16,656 bases of DNA from contig CAYONP010000112.1 in NCBI GenBank assembly GCA_964405335.1, positions 1 through 16,656 on the forward strand, written 5' to 3'. The stretch is from CAYONP01 sp964405335 (GTDB taxonomy: Bacteria; Armatimonadota; UBA10988). Of the stretch, positions 1 through 7,044 are shown one piece after another. Position numbers and translations under genes: made by a program. Under the pieces are notes generated by a model that saw only the letters and a list, made by a program, of their open reading frames with translations, did not search any database and was not told the origin of the DNA. Within the stretch, counting starts at the first letter, position 1, and every line of letters begins with the position of its first letter.

Positions 1-467
1 GTAATCTCGATGTGCTGCACCTGGTCTTCGCCTACCGGCACCAGGTCGGACTGATAGGCCAGAATGTCGGCGGCCATCAGGATGGGGTAGCAGAACAGCC
101 CCATGTTGACCTCGCGCCCCTCGTCGCGCGCGGCTTTGTAGGCGTGGGCGCGCTCGAGCAGCCCCATGCCGGTGACGCACGAGAGCAGCCAGGTCAGCTC
201 GCATACCTCGGGCACGTCGCTCTGCCGCCACAGCACGCTCTTGACCGGGTCGAGCCCGCAGGCGAGATACTCGACCGCCACCTCGTGCGTGTTGGCGCGC
301 AGCTCGGCCGGGTCGTGGATGGTCGTCAGCGCGTGCAGGTCGGCGATGAAGATGTAGTTCTCTTCGCTCGCCTGCAGCTCGACGAACTGGACGAGAGCGC
401 CGTAGTAGTTGCCGAGATGGAGCTGCTGGTCGGTGGGCTTGATGCCCGACAAGACCCGCTTGGGCAT
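1..467 (-). CDS. trpS: Tryptophan--tRNA ligase, N-terminal part (cut by window edge)
   Basis: Class I aminoacyl-tRNA synthetase that charges tRNA-Trp with tryptophan in the cytoplasm. About 155 residues are present. They begin MPKRVLSGIKPT and carry the class I HIGH-type signature as HLGN at residues 17-20, followed by YIFIADLHALTT, a Q-S-D-V-P segment, CVTGMGLLERAHAYKA and a YPILMAADILAYQSDLVPVG stretch, all typical of TrpS. The KMSKS loop would lie beyond the left edge. The ATG at 467 is preceded by AGGGGA about 8 bases upstream. It starts 11 bases after the M50 protease stop, so it is the last visible gene of the unit led by the receiver-domain gene. In many bacteria trpS sits beside an M50 protease and scpA, so scpA may follow outside the window (inference). 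The family call is secure. Confidence 0.95.
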   Translation of the reverse strand, partial: MPKRVLSGIKPTDQQLHLGNYYGALVQFVELQASEENYIFIADLHALTTIHDPAELRANTHEVAVEYLACGLDPVKSVLWRQSDVPEVCELTWLLSCVTGMGLLERAHAYKAARDEGREVNMGLFCYPILMAADILAYQSDLVPVGEDQVQHIEI

Positions 468-478
468 GGAACCGTCCC

Positions 479-1198
479 CTATCCGAAGCCGAGCAACTGA
501 AACACGATCACGATCCCGGCCATGACATAGATGAGCGGGATGAACAGGTACTGGAACACGCCCAGGAACATCATCGCGAAGAGGATCATGAAGCCGTACT
601 GCTCGAGCGAGGCGGCGAACCGCGCAATCTTGTAGGGCGCCAGGCTGACCAGCACGCGCCCGCCGTCGAGCGGCGGAATGGGGACCAGGTTGAAGAACAT
701 CAGGATCAGGTTGATGGTCAGGTAGTAGCCCGTGATGCAGGCCAGCACCGCGGGCAGCGACAGCCCGCTCTCGGTGAAGATCGGGTCGATGCCCGACGCC
801 ACCGCGCTGGCCGACGGCGCGCCGAGCAGACCGAGGAAGACGAGCACCAAAATGGCCACCAGCGCCTGCAGCAGGTTGCTCAGCGGCCCGGCAATCGCGA
901 CCCAGAACATCGCCTTGAGCGGCTCGCGGCAGTTCGCCAGCCGGACCGGCACCGGCTTGGCCCAGCCGAACCCGATTCCGGCGTAGCACGAGAGCAGGAA
1001 GACGAGCAGGCCAGTCGGGTCGATGTGCGCGATTGGGTTGAGCGTCAGCCGGCCCTGTTCCTCAGCGGTGCGGTCGCCGAACTGCTTGGCCATCCAGGCA
1101 TGGGCGTACTCGTGGATGGTCAGGGCGAAGAGGAAGACCGGGCTCATCAGGACGACCTGAAGCAGCCGCTCGGCACTAATCTCGTCTGGGCTCCACAT
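479..1198 (-). CDS. M50-family site-2 protease (intramembrane zinc metalloprotease)
   Basis: Polytopic membrane protein of 239 residues. The zinc-binding motif HEYAH is at residues 29-33 in the first helix. The second motif, N-L-V-P-I-P-P-L-D-G-G, is at 170-180, with D178 the likely third zinc ligand. Hydrophobic segments cover much of residues 12-28, 64-80, 97-125, 147-170 and 203-237. There is no PDZ domain, so this is the short, compact type rather than RseP. The family cleaves substrates within membranes; the target here is unknown. The open frame extends 13 codons further upstream, but the ATG at 1198 is preferred. It overlaps the stop of the upstream nucleotidyltransferase as TGATG and has GAGG 8 bases ahead, which suggests translational coupling. 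The stop codon is TAG. Confidence 0.9.
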   Translation of the reverse strand: MWSPDEISAERLLQVVLMSPVFLFALTIHEYAHAWMAKQFGDRTAEEQGRLTLNPIAHIDPTGLLVFLLSCYAGIGFGWAKPVPVRLANCREPLKAMFWVAIAGPLSNLLQALVAILVLVFLGLLGAPSASAVASGIDPIFTESGLSLPAVLACITGYYLTINLILMFFNLVPIPPLDGGRVLVSLAPYKIARFAASLEQYGFMILFAMMFLGVFQYLFIPLIYVMAGIVIVFQLLGFG

Positions 1199-2415
1199 CA
1201 CCGTGACCTCGCCGCCAAGCCCCTGGCCAACGCCCACTCATCGTCGATGGTTTCGACCTTGCCGTCAAGCCTCGCCGCGCGCAGCTCGGCCAGGATGCGC
1301 CCGAGCAGCGGGCCGGGCGCAAGCCCGCCGGCCATCAACGCATGGCCGTCGAGCAGCGGCGTGATGTGTCGGCCATGCTCAAGAAACCAGGCGATCCGCT
1401 CCAGCTCGCCCGGCTTGCGCGCCGCATAGCTTAACACCGCCTCGAGCGGCAGGCCCTCGAGCCGGGCGACCACGACCGACCGCGACGCGTCGCCGAGCGG
1501 CCGGACGATCAAATCGCCAAAGGCCTCGAGCGCCTCGCGCTGGCGCCGGTCGAGGCAGAGCCGGGCGGTCAGTCGGCCCGCCGCCTCGCACACCTCGTCT
1601 TTCGGCAGCAGGCTGATCAGCCGCAGCAGCCAGCGCTGTGCGCCGGCGCACAGGTCGGGCCGCTCGGCGAGCAGGCGCTCGACCCCCTCGATGCGGCGCG
1701 GCGAGTGGCCGAGCGCCGGGTCGATGGTGACCAGCAGCGGCGACAAGGCCGTCGCTTGCGCGGCGAAATCGGCCTCGTCGAGCGTGCGCTCCAACTCGTG
1801 ACGCAGCCGGTCGGGGCTGAGCCGGTCGACCAGGCCGGCGGCGACAGCCTGCTCCATCCAGCGCGCCGTCTCGGGCTCGATGCCGAACCCGAGCCGAGCG
1901 GCATAGCGGGTGGCGCGGAAGAGCCGCGTCGGGTCGTCGATGAAGCTGCGCGGATGCAGCGCCCGCACCCGCCGCACGGCCAGGTCCGCCAGGCCCCCCG
2001 TGACATCGACCAGCTCGCCGGTGATGGAGAGCGCCAGCGCGTTGATGCCGAAATCGCGCCGGCGCAGGTCGGCGGCCAGGTCGGCCGGCTCGACCTCGGG
2101 CAGTGCCGCCGGCTCGCGGTAGCTCTCGCGCCGGGCGGTGACCAGGTCCCACTGAGCGCCGTCGGGCCAGGCGACGGTCACCGTGCCGAAGATGGTGTTC
2201 TTGACGATGGCCGCGGGCACGCGGCGGGCCAGGGCGGCGGCATCGGTCTCGACGGCCAGGTCGACGTCGCCGCCGTCGCGGCCCAGGATCAGGTCGCGGA
2301 CGGTCCCGCCGACCAGCCAGGCCCGTCCGCCGGCGGCCTTGCTGACGACGGCGAAACGGTCGCGGATGAGGGTGGGGAGGCTGGCGACAAGCCGGCCGCC
2401 GTCAGGCGGCGCCAC
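1198..2415 (-). CDS. cca: CCA tRNA nucleotidyltransferase / poly(A) polymerase family protein
   Basis: Class II nucleotidyltransferase of 405 residues that adds nucleotides to RNA 3' ends, most likely CCA on tRNA. The head domain shows VGGTVRDLILG (35-45) and the catalytic acid pair D50-V-D52. The RRDFGINAL motif is at 119-127 and DDPTRLFRATRYAARLGF at 160-177. The rest is the helical neck and body with no HD domain. The start is a GTG at 2415, inside the last codons of the receiver gene (14-base overlap), with no better start nearby and only a weak ribosome binding site. The gene ends in TGATG with the M50 start. Some lineages split CC- and A-adding activities between paralogues, and poly(A) polymerases share these motifs. 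The family is therefore sure, but the exact activity and the symbol are less so. Confidence 0.85.
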   Translation of the reverse strand: MAPPDGGRLVASLPTLIRDRFAVVSKAAGGRAWLVGGTVRDLILGRDGGDVDLAVETDAAALARRVPAAIVKNTIFGTVTVAWPDGAQWDLVTARRESYREPAALPEVEPADLAADLRRRDFGINALALSITGELVDVTGGLADLAVRRVRALHPRSFIDDPTRLFRATRYAARLGFGIEPETARWMEQAVAAGLVDRLSPDRLRHELERTLDEADFAAQATALSPLLVTIDPALGHSPRRIEGVERLLAERPDLCAGAQRWLLRLISLLPKDEVCEAAGRLTARLCLDRRQREALEAFGDLIVRPLGDASRSVVVARLEGLPLEAVLSYAARKPGELERIAWFLEHGRHITPLLDGHALMAGGLAPGPLLGRILAELRAARLDGKVETIDDEWALARGLAARSR

Positions 2416-2776
2416 CCAGCGTCTCGTCGACCAGGGCGGCCAGTTGCCGCGGGCTGAACGGCTTGGTCAGGTAGCGCGTCGCCCCGACCTGCTCGCCATA
2501 CTGCACGTCGCGCTCCTGTCCCCGCGCGGTGAGCAGGAAGATGGGCGTCGCCGCCAGAGTCGCCTCCTGGCGCATCAGCTCGCAGGCCTCAAAGCCGGTC
2601 ATGTTGGGCATCATCACGTCGAGGAAGATCAGGTCGGGCGTCTCGGCCTTGGCCAGCCGCACCGCTTCGTCGCCGTCGCCGGCGGTCAGGACTTCATAGC
2701 CGCGGCGGCTCAGGGTATCGCGCAGGATGCGGACGATGTGCACCTCGTCGTCGACCACCAGGATCTTCTTCGCCAT
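2402..2776 (-). CDS. Stand-alone CheY-like response regulator receiver protein
   Basis: A single receiver domain of 124 residues with no output domain. All conserved receiver residues are visible: the acidic pair D9-D10, phosphoacceptor D53 in FLDVMMPNM, the switch residue T83 in LLTAR, and K105 in TKPF. A phosphoryl group from a histidine kinase would be accepted at D53. The partner kinase and effector are not in the window. The ATG at 2776 lies about a dozen bases after the predicted transcription start of the promoter-like site at 2796-2825, so the gene probably leads the unit with the CCA enzyme, M50 protease and TrpS. Its last 14 bases overlap the start of the nucleotidyltransferase. Its link with those housekeeping genes may be only co-transcription. 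Confidence 0.93.
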   Translation of the reverse strand: MAKKILVVDDEVHIVRILRDTLSRRGYEVLTAGDGDEAVRLAKAETPDLIFLDVMMPNMTGFEACELMRQEATLAATPIFLLTARGQERDVQYGEQVGATRYLTKPFSPRQLAALVDETLGGAA

Positions 2777-2795
2777 CGCCCGCTCGCTGGGCGGT

Positions 2796-2825
2796 ATGTT
2801 ACACCGGCCGCAGCGCGAGCGTCAA
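2796..2825 (-). promoter_or_regulatory. Putative sigma70-type promoter for the receiver/cca/M50/trpS unit
   Basis: On the minus strand TTGACG (2825-2820) is followed by an 18-base spacer and TAACAT (2801-2796), in the 55-base gap between the methyltransferase stop and the receiver start. The -35 box matches the consensus at 5 of 6 positions and the -10 box at 4 of 6. The implied leader is only about 12 bases. The same -35 hexamer and spacer length occur ahead of the HEAT-repeat gene. Confidence 0.5.
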
Positions 2826-2831
2826 CGCGAC

Positions 2832-3848
2832 CTACTCCGGATAGAGCGCCCGCCGCTGCTCGGGCGGCAACAGCAACCGCACGCCGTCGCGCTCGGGGTA
2901 GGTCTCGCCACACGACGGGCAACGCCACTCCGGCGACAGCGACACCTCGGACCCCTGCGCCAAGCAGGCCGGGCAGACCAGCGCCTGCTCGATCCGCTCG
3001 ACCCACGGCTCAGGTTCACCCGGCTTGCGCACCAGGCCCGCGATGACCCCACCGAACAGGTGCGCCAGCACGCGATGGACGCGGCGCCGTGGACGCAACA
3101 GGTCGGTCTCGATGCCGTGCACCGTGTGCAGCGTCACCTCGCCGTCGAAACCCTCCAGCGCCCGTCGCCATTGCGCCAGGGTGATGTCGTCGTTCTCGAC
3201 GATGCCGAAGGCCTCCTCGTTGCACACCCGCGCGGCGCAGAACGAGTCGAGCTTCTGCCGCCAGCGGCTCGCCCGCTGAGCGGAGGTCGAGTAGATCGGC
3301 GCGGCGCGGTAGAGCCGCAGGCGGAGCAGCCGGCGGATCGGCTCCTCGTCGAAGTAGAGCCAGCCGCCGGGGACCAGCACGCGGCGCAGTTCGGCCACGA
3401 TCGGCGCCGGATCGGGAAAGTGGTGCAGGGTCTGGTAGCAGAAGACGAACGGCAGGCTGGCCGTGCGGAGCGGCAGCCGATTGGCGTCGCAGCAGAGGCG
3501 AAGCGGCAGGCGGGCGAGGTCGAACCGCTCGGCGTAGTGAGCGCAACTGCGCAGCATGTCGGCCGAGATGTCGCCCGCCGCGCCGCGGGCGTCGAGCCGG
3601 TTCTCGAGCACCAGGCTGCGCTGGCCACGCTCGGCGCCGAGCTCGAAGTAGGGCGAGAGCGGTACGCCGGTCGCTTGCAGTTCGCGCAGCTTCGCCTCGG
3701 TGTCGGCCATGCGCTCGGCCAGGATCGCCTCGATGCCGGCGGCGTCGTGCTCATCGGCGAACTCGGCGGCACCCTCGACCTGCTGGCGCACCAGGCGGGC
3801 GCGGAACTCGATCTCGCCCTGCTGCGCCGAGAGCGGCTGGCGGTCCAT
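2832..3848 (-). CDS. SAM-dependent methyltransferase (type 11) with C-terminal Trm112-like zinc ribbon
   Basis: Protein of 338 residues. A glutamate-rich helical lead (about 1-60) precedes a Rossmann-type methyltransferase core. The core shows YFELGAERGQ (67-76, motif I-like), GDIS around D93, CDANRLPL at 120-127, QTLHHFPDP at 139-147, and LRRVLVPGGWLYFDEEP at 154-170. This order is typical of Methyltransf_11 proteins. The last 50 residues form a small zinc ribbon with C292-x2-C295 and C310-x2-C313, followed by YPERDGVRLLLP, the pattern of Trm112-like domains. The substrate cannot be read from the sequence. The ATG at 3848 has GAGGT 5-6 bases upstream and lies 6 bases after the membrane-protein stop, so it is the last gene of the HEAT/C45/FGGY unit. 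The stop is TAG. Confidence 0.82.
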   Translation of the reverse strand: MDRQPLSAQQGEIEFRARLVRQQVEGAAEFADEHDAAGIEAILAERMADTEAKLRELQATGVPLSPYFELGAERGQRSLVLENRLDARGAAGDISADMLRSCAHYAERFDLARLPLRLCCDANRLPLRTASLPFVFCYQTLHHFPDPAPIVAELRRVLVPGGWLYFDEEPIRRLLRLRLYRAAPIYSTSAQRASRWRQKLDSFCAARVCNEEAFGIVENDDITLAQWRRALEGFDGEVTLHTVHGIETDLLRPRRRVHRVLAHLFGGVIAGLVRKPGEPEPWVERIEQALVCPACLAQGSEVSLSPEWRCPSCGETYPERDGVRLLLPPEQRRALYPE

Positions 3849-3854
3849 GGCACC

Positions 3855-4376
3855 TCACCCGCGCGGCAGCAGCTCCACCTCGGCGGTGACCGCCCGGCCG
3901 ATCTGGTAGAGCGCCGCGGCCAGCTCCAGCCGCAGGTTCGGGTCGCCGGCGCGGCTCAGCTCGCCGATCAGGTCGTCGACCACCTCATCACCGCGCCGCT
4001 CGGCCACCTCGCGCACCGCGGCCGAGATGCGGTCGGAGTCGTGCGACTTCAGCGCCCGCCGCAGCACGGCCAGCGGTGCCCGCTCCTCGCGCCGCTGGCG
4101 CGCCCTGGCCAGCCGCCGGCGGAGCCAGAGCACCACGGCATAAAACAGAGCACAGACCAGCAGTCCCGCCGCGCCCGCCAGGATGCCGCGCCAACTGGTC
4201 AGCAACTCCGGGTCGCCGAGGTCGAGGTTGGGCGGAAAGAGCCAGCCGAGCGCCTGCTCGATCGCCGCATCGGGCAGCAGCAGATAGACCGGCACGCCGC
4301 CGGCGGCGACGGCGACCAGCATGAACAGGCCGCGCACCGGCCAGGCGAGCTTGTGCGACGACGGGGCCGTGGTCAT
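3855..4376 (-). CDS. Two-helix membrane protein with short HEAT-like cytoplasmic tail, unrecognised
   Basis: Protein of 173 residues with no family recognised. Two hydrophobic segments are visible, about 14-34 and 63-86. The second is followed by a strongly basic stretch (RRRLARARQRREER) that should place the tail in the cytoplasm. Residues about 103-165 are helical. One segment, VVDDLIGELSRAGDPNLRLE followed by LAAALYQIG, resembles a single HEAT/PBS-lyase repeat like those of the protein encoded upstream in the same unit. The ATG at 4376 has AGGAG with a 5-base spacer, and that AGGAG touches the stop codon of the sugar kinase gene, so translation of the two is probably linked. It lies between the kinase and the methyltransferase. 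A scaffold role is a guess from the HEAT-like segment only. Confidence 0.7.
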   Translation of the reverse strand: MTTAPSSHKLAWPVRGLFMLVAVAAGGVPVYLLLPDAAIEQALGWLFPPNLDLGDPELLTSWRGILAGAAGLLVCALFYAVVLWLRRRLARARQRREERAPLAVLRRALKSHDSDRISAAVREVAERRGDEVVDDLIGELSRAGDPNLRLELAAALYQIGRAVTAEVELLPRG

Positions 4377-4384
4377 CGCCGCTC

Positions 4385-5923
4385 CTAATCCGCCGTCCGC
4401 TCGGCCAGCGCGTGCATCGTGTCGCGCAGCGGCTTATAGAGCCCGACATACTTCTCATACATGAAGTCGTAGGCGGCGCGCGCCGCGGCATCGGGATCGA
4501 TCTTCCGGGTCACATGCACCATCTCGCCGGCCGCCTCGGCGACCGAGGGATAGCAGCCTGCGCCGGCCGCGGCGCAGATCGCGGTGCCCAGGCAGGTGGC
4601 GTCGGGCACTTCGGTGAGGTAGAGCGGCACACCGCAGACGTCGGCGTGGATCTGCAGCCAGAGCGCCGACTTGGTCCCGCCGCCGCAGGCGTAGATGCCG
4701 CTGGCCCGGAACCCGCCGGCGGCGAGGTCCTCCAGGATGTGCCGCGTGCCGAAGGCGGTGCCCTCGTAGATGGCGCGGAACAGGTGCGCCGCGGTGTGCT
4801 TGAGCGACAGGCCGACCACGCTGCCGCGCGCCTTCGGGTCGCGCAGCGGCGTGCGGTTGCCCTGGAAGTAGTCGAGCAGCACCAGCCCCTCACTGCCCGC
4901 CGGCACGGCGGCCGCCTGTTCGTCCAGTACGTCCCAGACCTCGACCCCGCGCTCGGCGGCCAGCGCCTCGGCGGCGGCGCCGAACTGGTCGCGGAACCAG
5001 GTGACAATCGCGCCGGTGGTGGTCTGCCCGCCCTCGAGGATCCAGGTGCCGGGCAGCAGCGCGTCGGGATAGGGGCCCCACACATGAGTCTCGAACAGCC
5101 CACTCTCGCACAGCGCCATGTGGCAGGTCGAGGTGCCCATGACCAGCGCCATCCGACCCGGCTGCGTCACCGCCAGGCCGAGCATCGCGGTGTAGGCGTC
5201 GATCCCGCCCTGGGCCACCACCACGTCGGTGGTCAGGCCCAGCTCGTCGGCCGCGGCACGGGTCAGCGTGCCGACCGGCTGGCCGACGGCGCTCACCTCG
5301 GGGGGCCACTTGCCCAGCAGGTCGCTGAAGCCAAGCTGCTTGAGCAGATCGGCCGGCCATCCGCCCTCGGGCTTGGCGTAGTTCCACTTGCAGGTGACCT
5401 GGTTGATCGAGGCCGTCCAGCGACCGGTCAGGCGATGGATCATCCAGTCCTGGCACTCGACGATTAGATCGGCCTCAGACCAGATCTCCGGCTGATGCTC
5501 CTTGACCCAGAGCGCTTTGGGGATCATCCACTCGGGCGACTCGACCCAACTCACGTACTTGAGCTGAGGGTGCTTGGTCTTGGTCACCCGCGCCGCCTGC
5601 TCGACGGCGCGGACATCCATCCAGAGCAGCGCGCGGCGCAGCGGCCGGCCGTCGGACTTGACCGGCAGCATGGTGCAACTGGTCGAGTCGACGCTCAGCC
5701 CGACGATCTGCGAGGCCTCGATCCCCGCCTCGGCGACCGCCTGGCGCACGGTGGCGACGCAGGCCTGCCACCAGTCGTCGGGCTCCTGCTCGGCCCACGA
5801 GACGCGGTCGTGGTGCGTCTGATAGGGCTGCGACGCGCTGCCGTGCGGCCGGCCAGACAGGTCGAAGATCATCGACCGCAGGCTCTGCGTGCCGACATCG
5901 ATGCCGAGGACGAACTGCTCCAT
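4385..5923 (-). CDS. FGGY-family carbohydrate kinase (ribulokinase/pentulose kinase-like)
   Basis: ATP-dependent sugar kinase of 512 residues with the two-domain FGGY fold. The N-terminal phosphate loop GIDVGTQS is at 7-14. WMDVRA is at 101-106, and the catalytic base should be D242 in GGIDAYTAMLG. The MGTSTCHM signature is at 262-269, and GNRTPLRDPKARG follows at 355-367. The C-terminal ATP-binding YACGGGTKSALWLQ is at 411-424. GTSTCHM and the GNRTP segment resemble ribulokinase and FGGY-type pentulose kinases more than glycerol or xylulose kinases, but the exact sugar cannot be fixed. The frame is open to 6031; the ATG at 5923 is chosen because it has a perfect AGGAGG six bases ahead and begins exactly at the conserved N-terminus. 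It follows the C45 hydrolase gene by 53 bases. No isomerase, epimerase or transporter for a sugar pathway is nearby. Confidence 0.88.
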   Translation of the reverse strand: MEQFVLGIDVGTQSLRSMIFDLSGRPHGSASQPYQTHHDRVSWAEQEPDDWWQACVATVRQAVAEAGIEASQIVGLSVDSTSCTMLPVKSDGRPLRRALLWMDVRAVEQAARVTKTKHPQLKYVSWVESPEWMIPKALWVKEHQPEIWSEADLIVECQDWMIHRLTGRWTASINQVTCKWNYAKPEGGWPADLLKQLGFSDLLGKWPPEVSAVGQPVGTLTRAAADELGLTTDVVVAQGGIDAYTAMLGLAVTQPGRMALVMGTSTCHMALCESGLFETHVWGPYPDALLPGTWILEGGQTTTGAIVTWFRDQFGAAAEALAAERGVEVWDVLDEQAAAVPAGSEGLVLLDYFQGNRTPLRDPKARGSVVGLSLKHTAAHLFRAIYEGTAFGTRHILEDLAAGGFRASGIYACGGGTKSALWLQIHADVCGVPLYLTEVPDATCLGTAICAAAGAGCYPSVAEAAGEMVHVTRKIDPDAAARAAYDFMYEKYVGLYKPLRDTMHALAERTAD

Positions 5924-5976
5924 CTCAGGCCTCCTGGCCCGGCCGGCGGGTTCGGCGGCGGCGCGGTGACTCCTTG

Positions 5977-7044
5977 CTACAGCGCGTGGCGCCGCCACCC
6001 GCCCGGCTCCGGCGCGCCGTGGGTCGCCCACAGCTCGCGCGACGCCGGCCGCATCACCACCGCCGCGCAGGTCAGGCTGCTCAGCACCGGCTCGCGCACC
6101 GCCACCTCGGGGTGCTCCAGACCGCGCTGGAGCGACTCCAGGCTCGGCGGCCCGGCGGCCAGCGCCGCGCTCAGCGCGCAGCGCCGCTCGATCGAACGGC
6201 CGAGCGGATCGATCGCCATGCCCAGCGCGCGGTTGCCGGCGTCGCGATAGTCGTTGCTGTGCACGTGGCAGTCAGCGTCGCGGGCGAGTTCGACGCACCG
6301 CTCCGCGGTCGTCTCGAGGTGGACCGCCAGCGCCGCGTCGGCCAGGTAGTAGTGATGCCCGCTGACCCGCGGCGCGCCGCGCACCACCTCGGCGGCCGCC
6401 GCCAGGTCGCTCTGCGCCAGCGCCTGGTGAATGACCGCCAGATAATGCACGCCGACCCGCGCGTCGGTCGCGCGCAGGTTCGAGTTGCCGATGGCCACGC
6501 CGTGCTGGTTGAGGCCGATCAGGCTGAGGCAGCCGCAGGTCGTGATGCCGAGCGTCGCCGGCCGGTCGCGCGGTTCGCGCCGGCAGACGAAGACGTGGGG
6601 CAGCATGTGCTGGTCCATGTCCCAGGTCTGGCCGAGGTAGAGCGCGCCGCCGGCGGTCGCCTCGGGCAGGGCGGTGAAGGTGGTGCACTCGCCGGCGTCG
6701 GGCGCCCGAAGCGCGGCATAGTCGCGCAGGTCGGTGAAACCGTTGCCGAGCATCAGTGCCGCCGGGCTGACCCCAGCGGCCTCGGCGATGCCGAGGAACT
6801 CGTCGTGCACGGCCGGCGACCAGGCCGCCTGCGCGGCGACGAACGGCTCCATCGCGGCGAGGAGCGTGTCGCGGGTCCACTCAGCGCAGTGGCCGCCGCC
6901 GAAGCGGATGGTGACCTCGAGCCGGTGCTCGCAGACCTCGTGGATGCACTCCCGCCAGGCCTCGCCGTGCGCTCGGCCCATCTCGCGCGGCGTGCCGGCG
7001 AGGTCGAGGCGCGACAGTTCGGGCGGCGCGGCCGGGCGGCTCAC
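5977..7044 (-). CDS. C45-family Ntn hydrolase (acyl-CoA:6-APA acyltransferase-like)
   Basis: Protein of 355 residues resembling peptidase family C45, whose members self-cleave to expose an N-terminal cysteine that attacks amide bonds. The N-terminal RLDLAGTPREMGRAHGEAWR is the usual family opening. GECTTFTALPEA places the likely nucleophile at C120, followed by YLGQTWDMD, LIGLNQHGVAIGNSNL and HVHSNDY. These match the family core in order. The residue before C120 is glutamate, where the fungal acyltransferase has glycine. No signal peptide is seen, so a cytoplasmic location is likely. The start is GTG at 7044, overlapping the HEAT gene stop as GTGA, which points to translational coupling. The stop is TAG, 53 bases before the kinase gene. 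The substrate (N-acyl compound, peptide or amide) is unknown. Confidence 0.8.
   Translation of the reverse strand: MSRPAAPPELSRLDLAGTPREMGRAHGEAWRECIHEVCEHRLEVTIRFGGGHCAEWTRDTLLAAMEPFVAAQAAWSPAVHDEFLGIAEAAGVSPAALMLGNGFTDLRDYAALRAPDAGECTTFTALPEATAGGALYLGQTWDMDQHMLPHVFVCRREPRDRPATLGITTCGCLSLIGLNQHGVAIGNSNLRATDARVGVHYLAVIHQALAQSDLAAAAEVVRGAPRVSGHHYYLADAALAVHLETTAERCVELARDADCHVHSNDYRDAGNRALGMAIDPLGRSIERRCALSAALAAGPPSLESLQRGLEHPEVAVREPVLSSLTCAAVVMRPASRELWATHGAPEPGGWRRHAL

Noticed and set aside
2727..4388. Plus-strand open frame of 553 codons opposite the receiver, methyltransferase and membrane-protein genes
   Set aside because: Low-complexity His/Arg/Gln-rich translation with no family motif, fully antisense to three genes with clear domains and ribosome binding sites. 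It is a third-position GC shadow.
5924..6031. Upstream extension of the FGGY kinase by 36 codons
   Set aside because: The extension is Arg/Ala/Pro-rich, overlaps the C45 gene, and a perfect AGGAGG precedes the internal ATG that starts at the family N-terminus.
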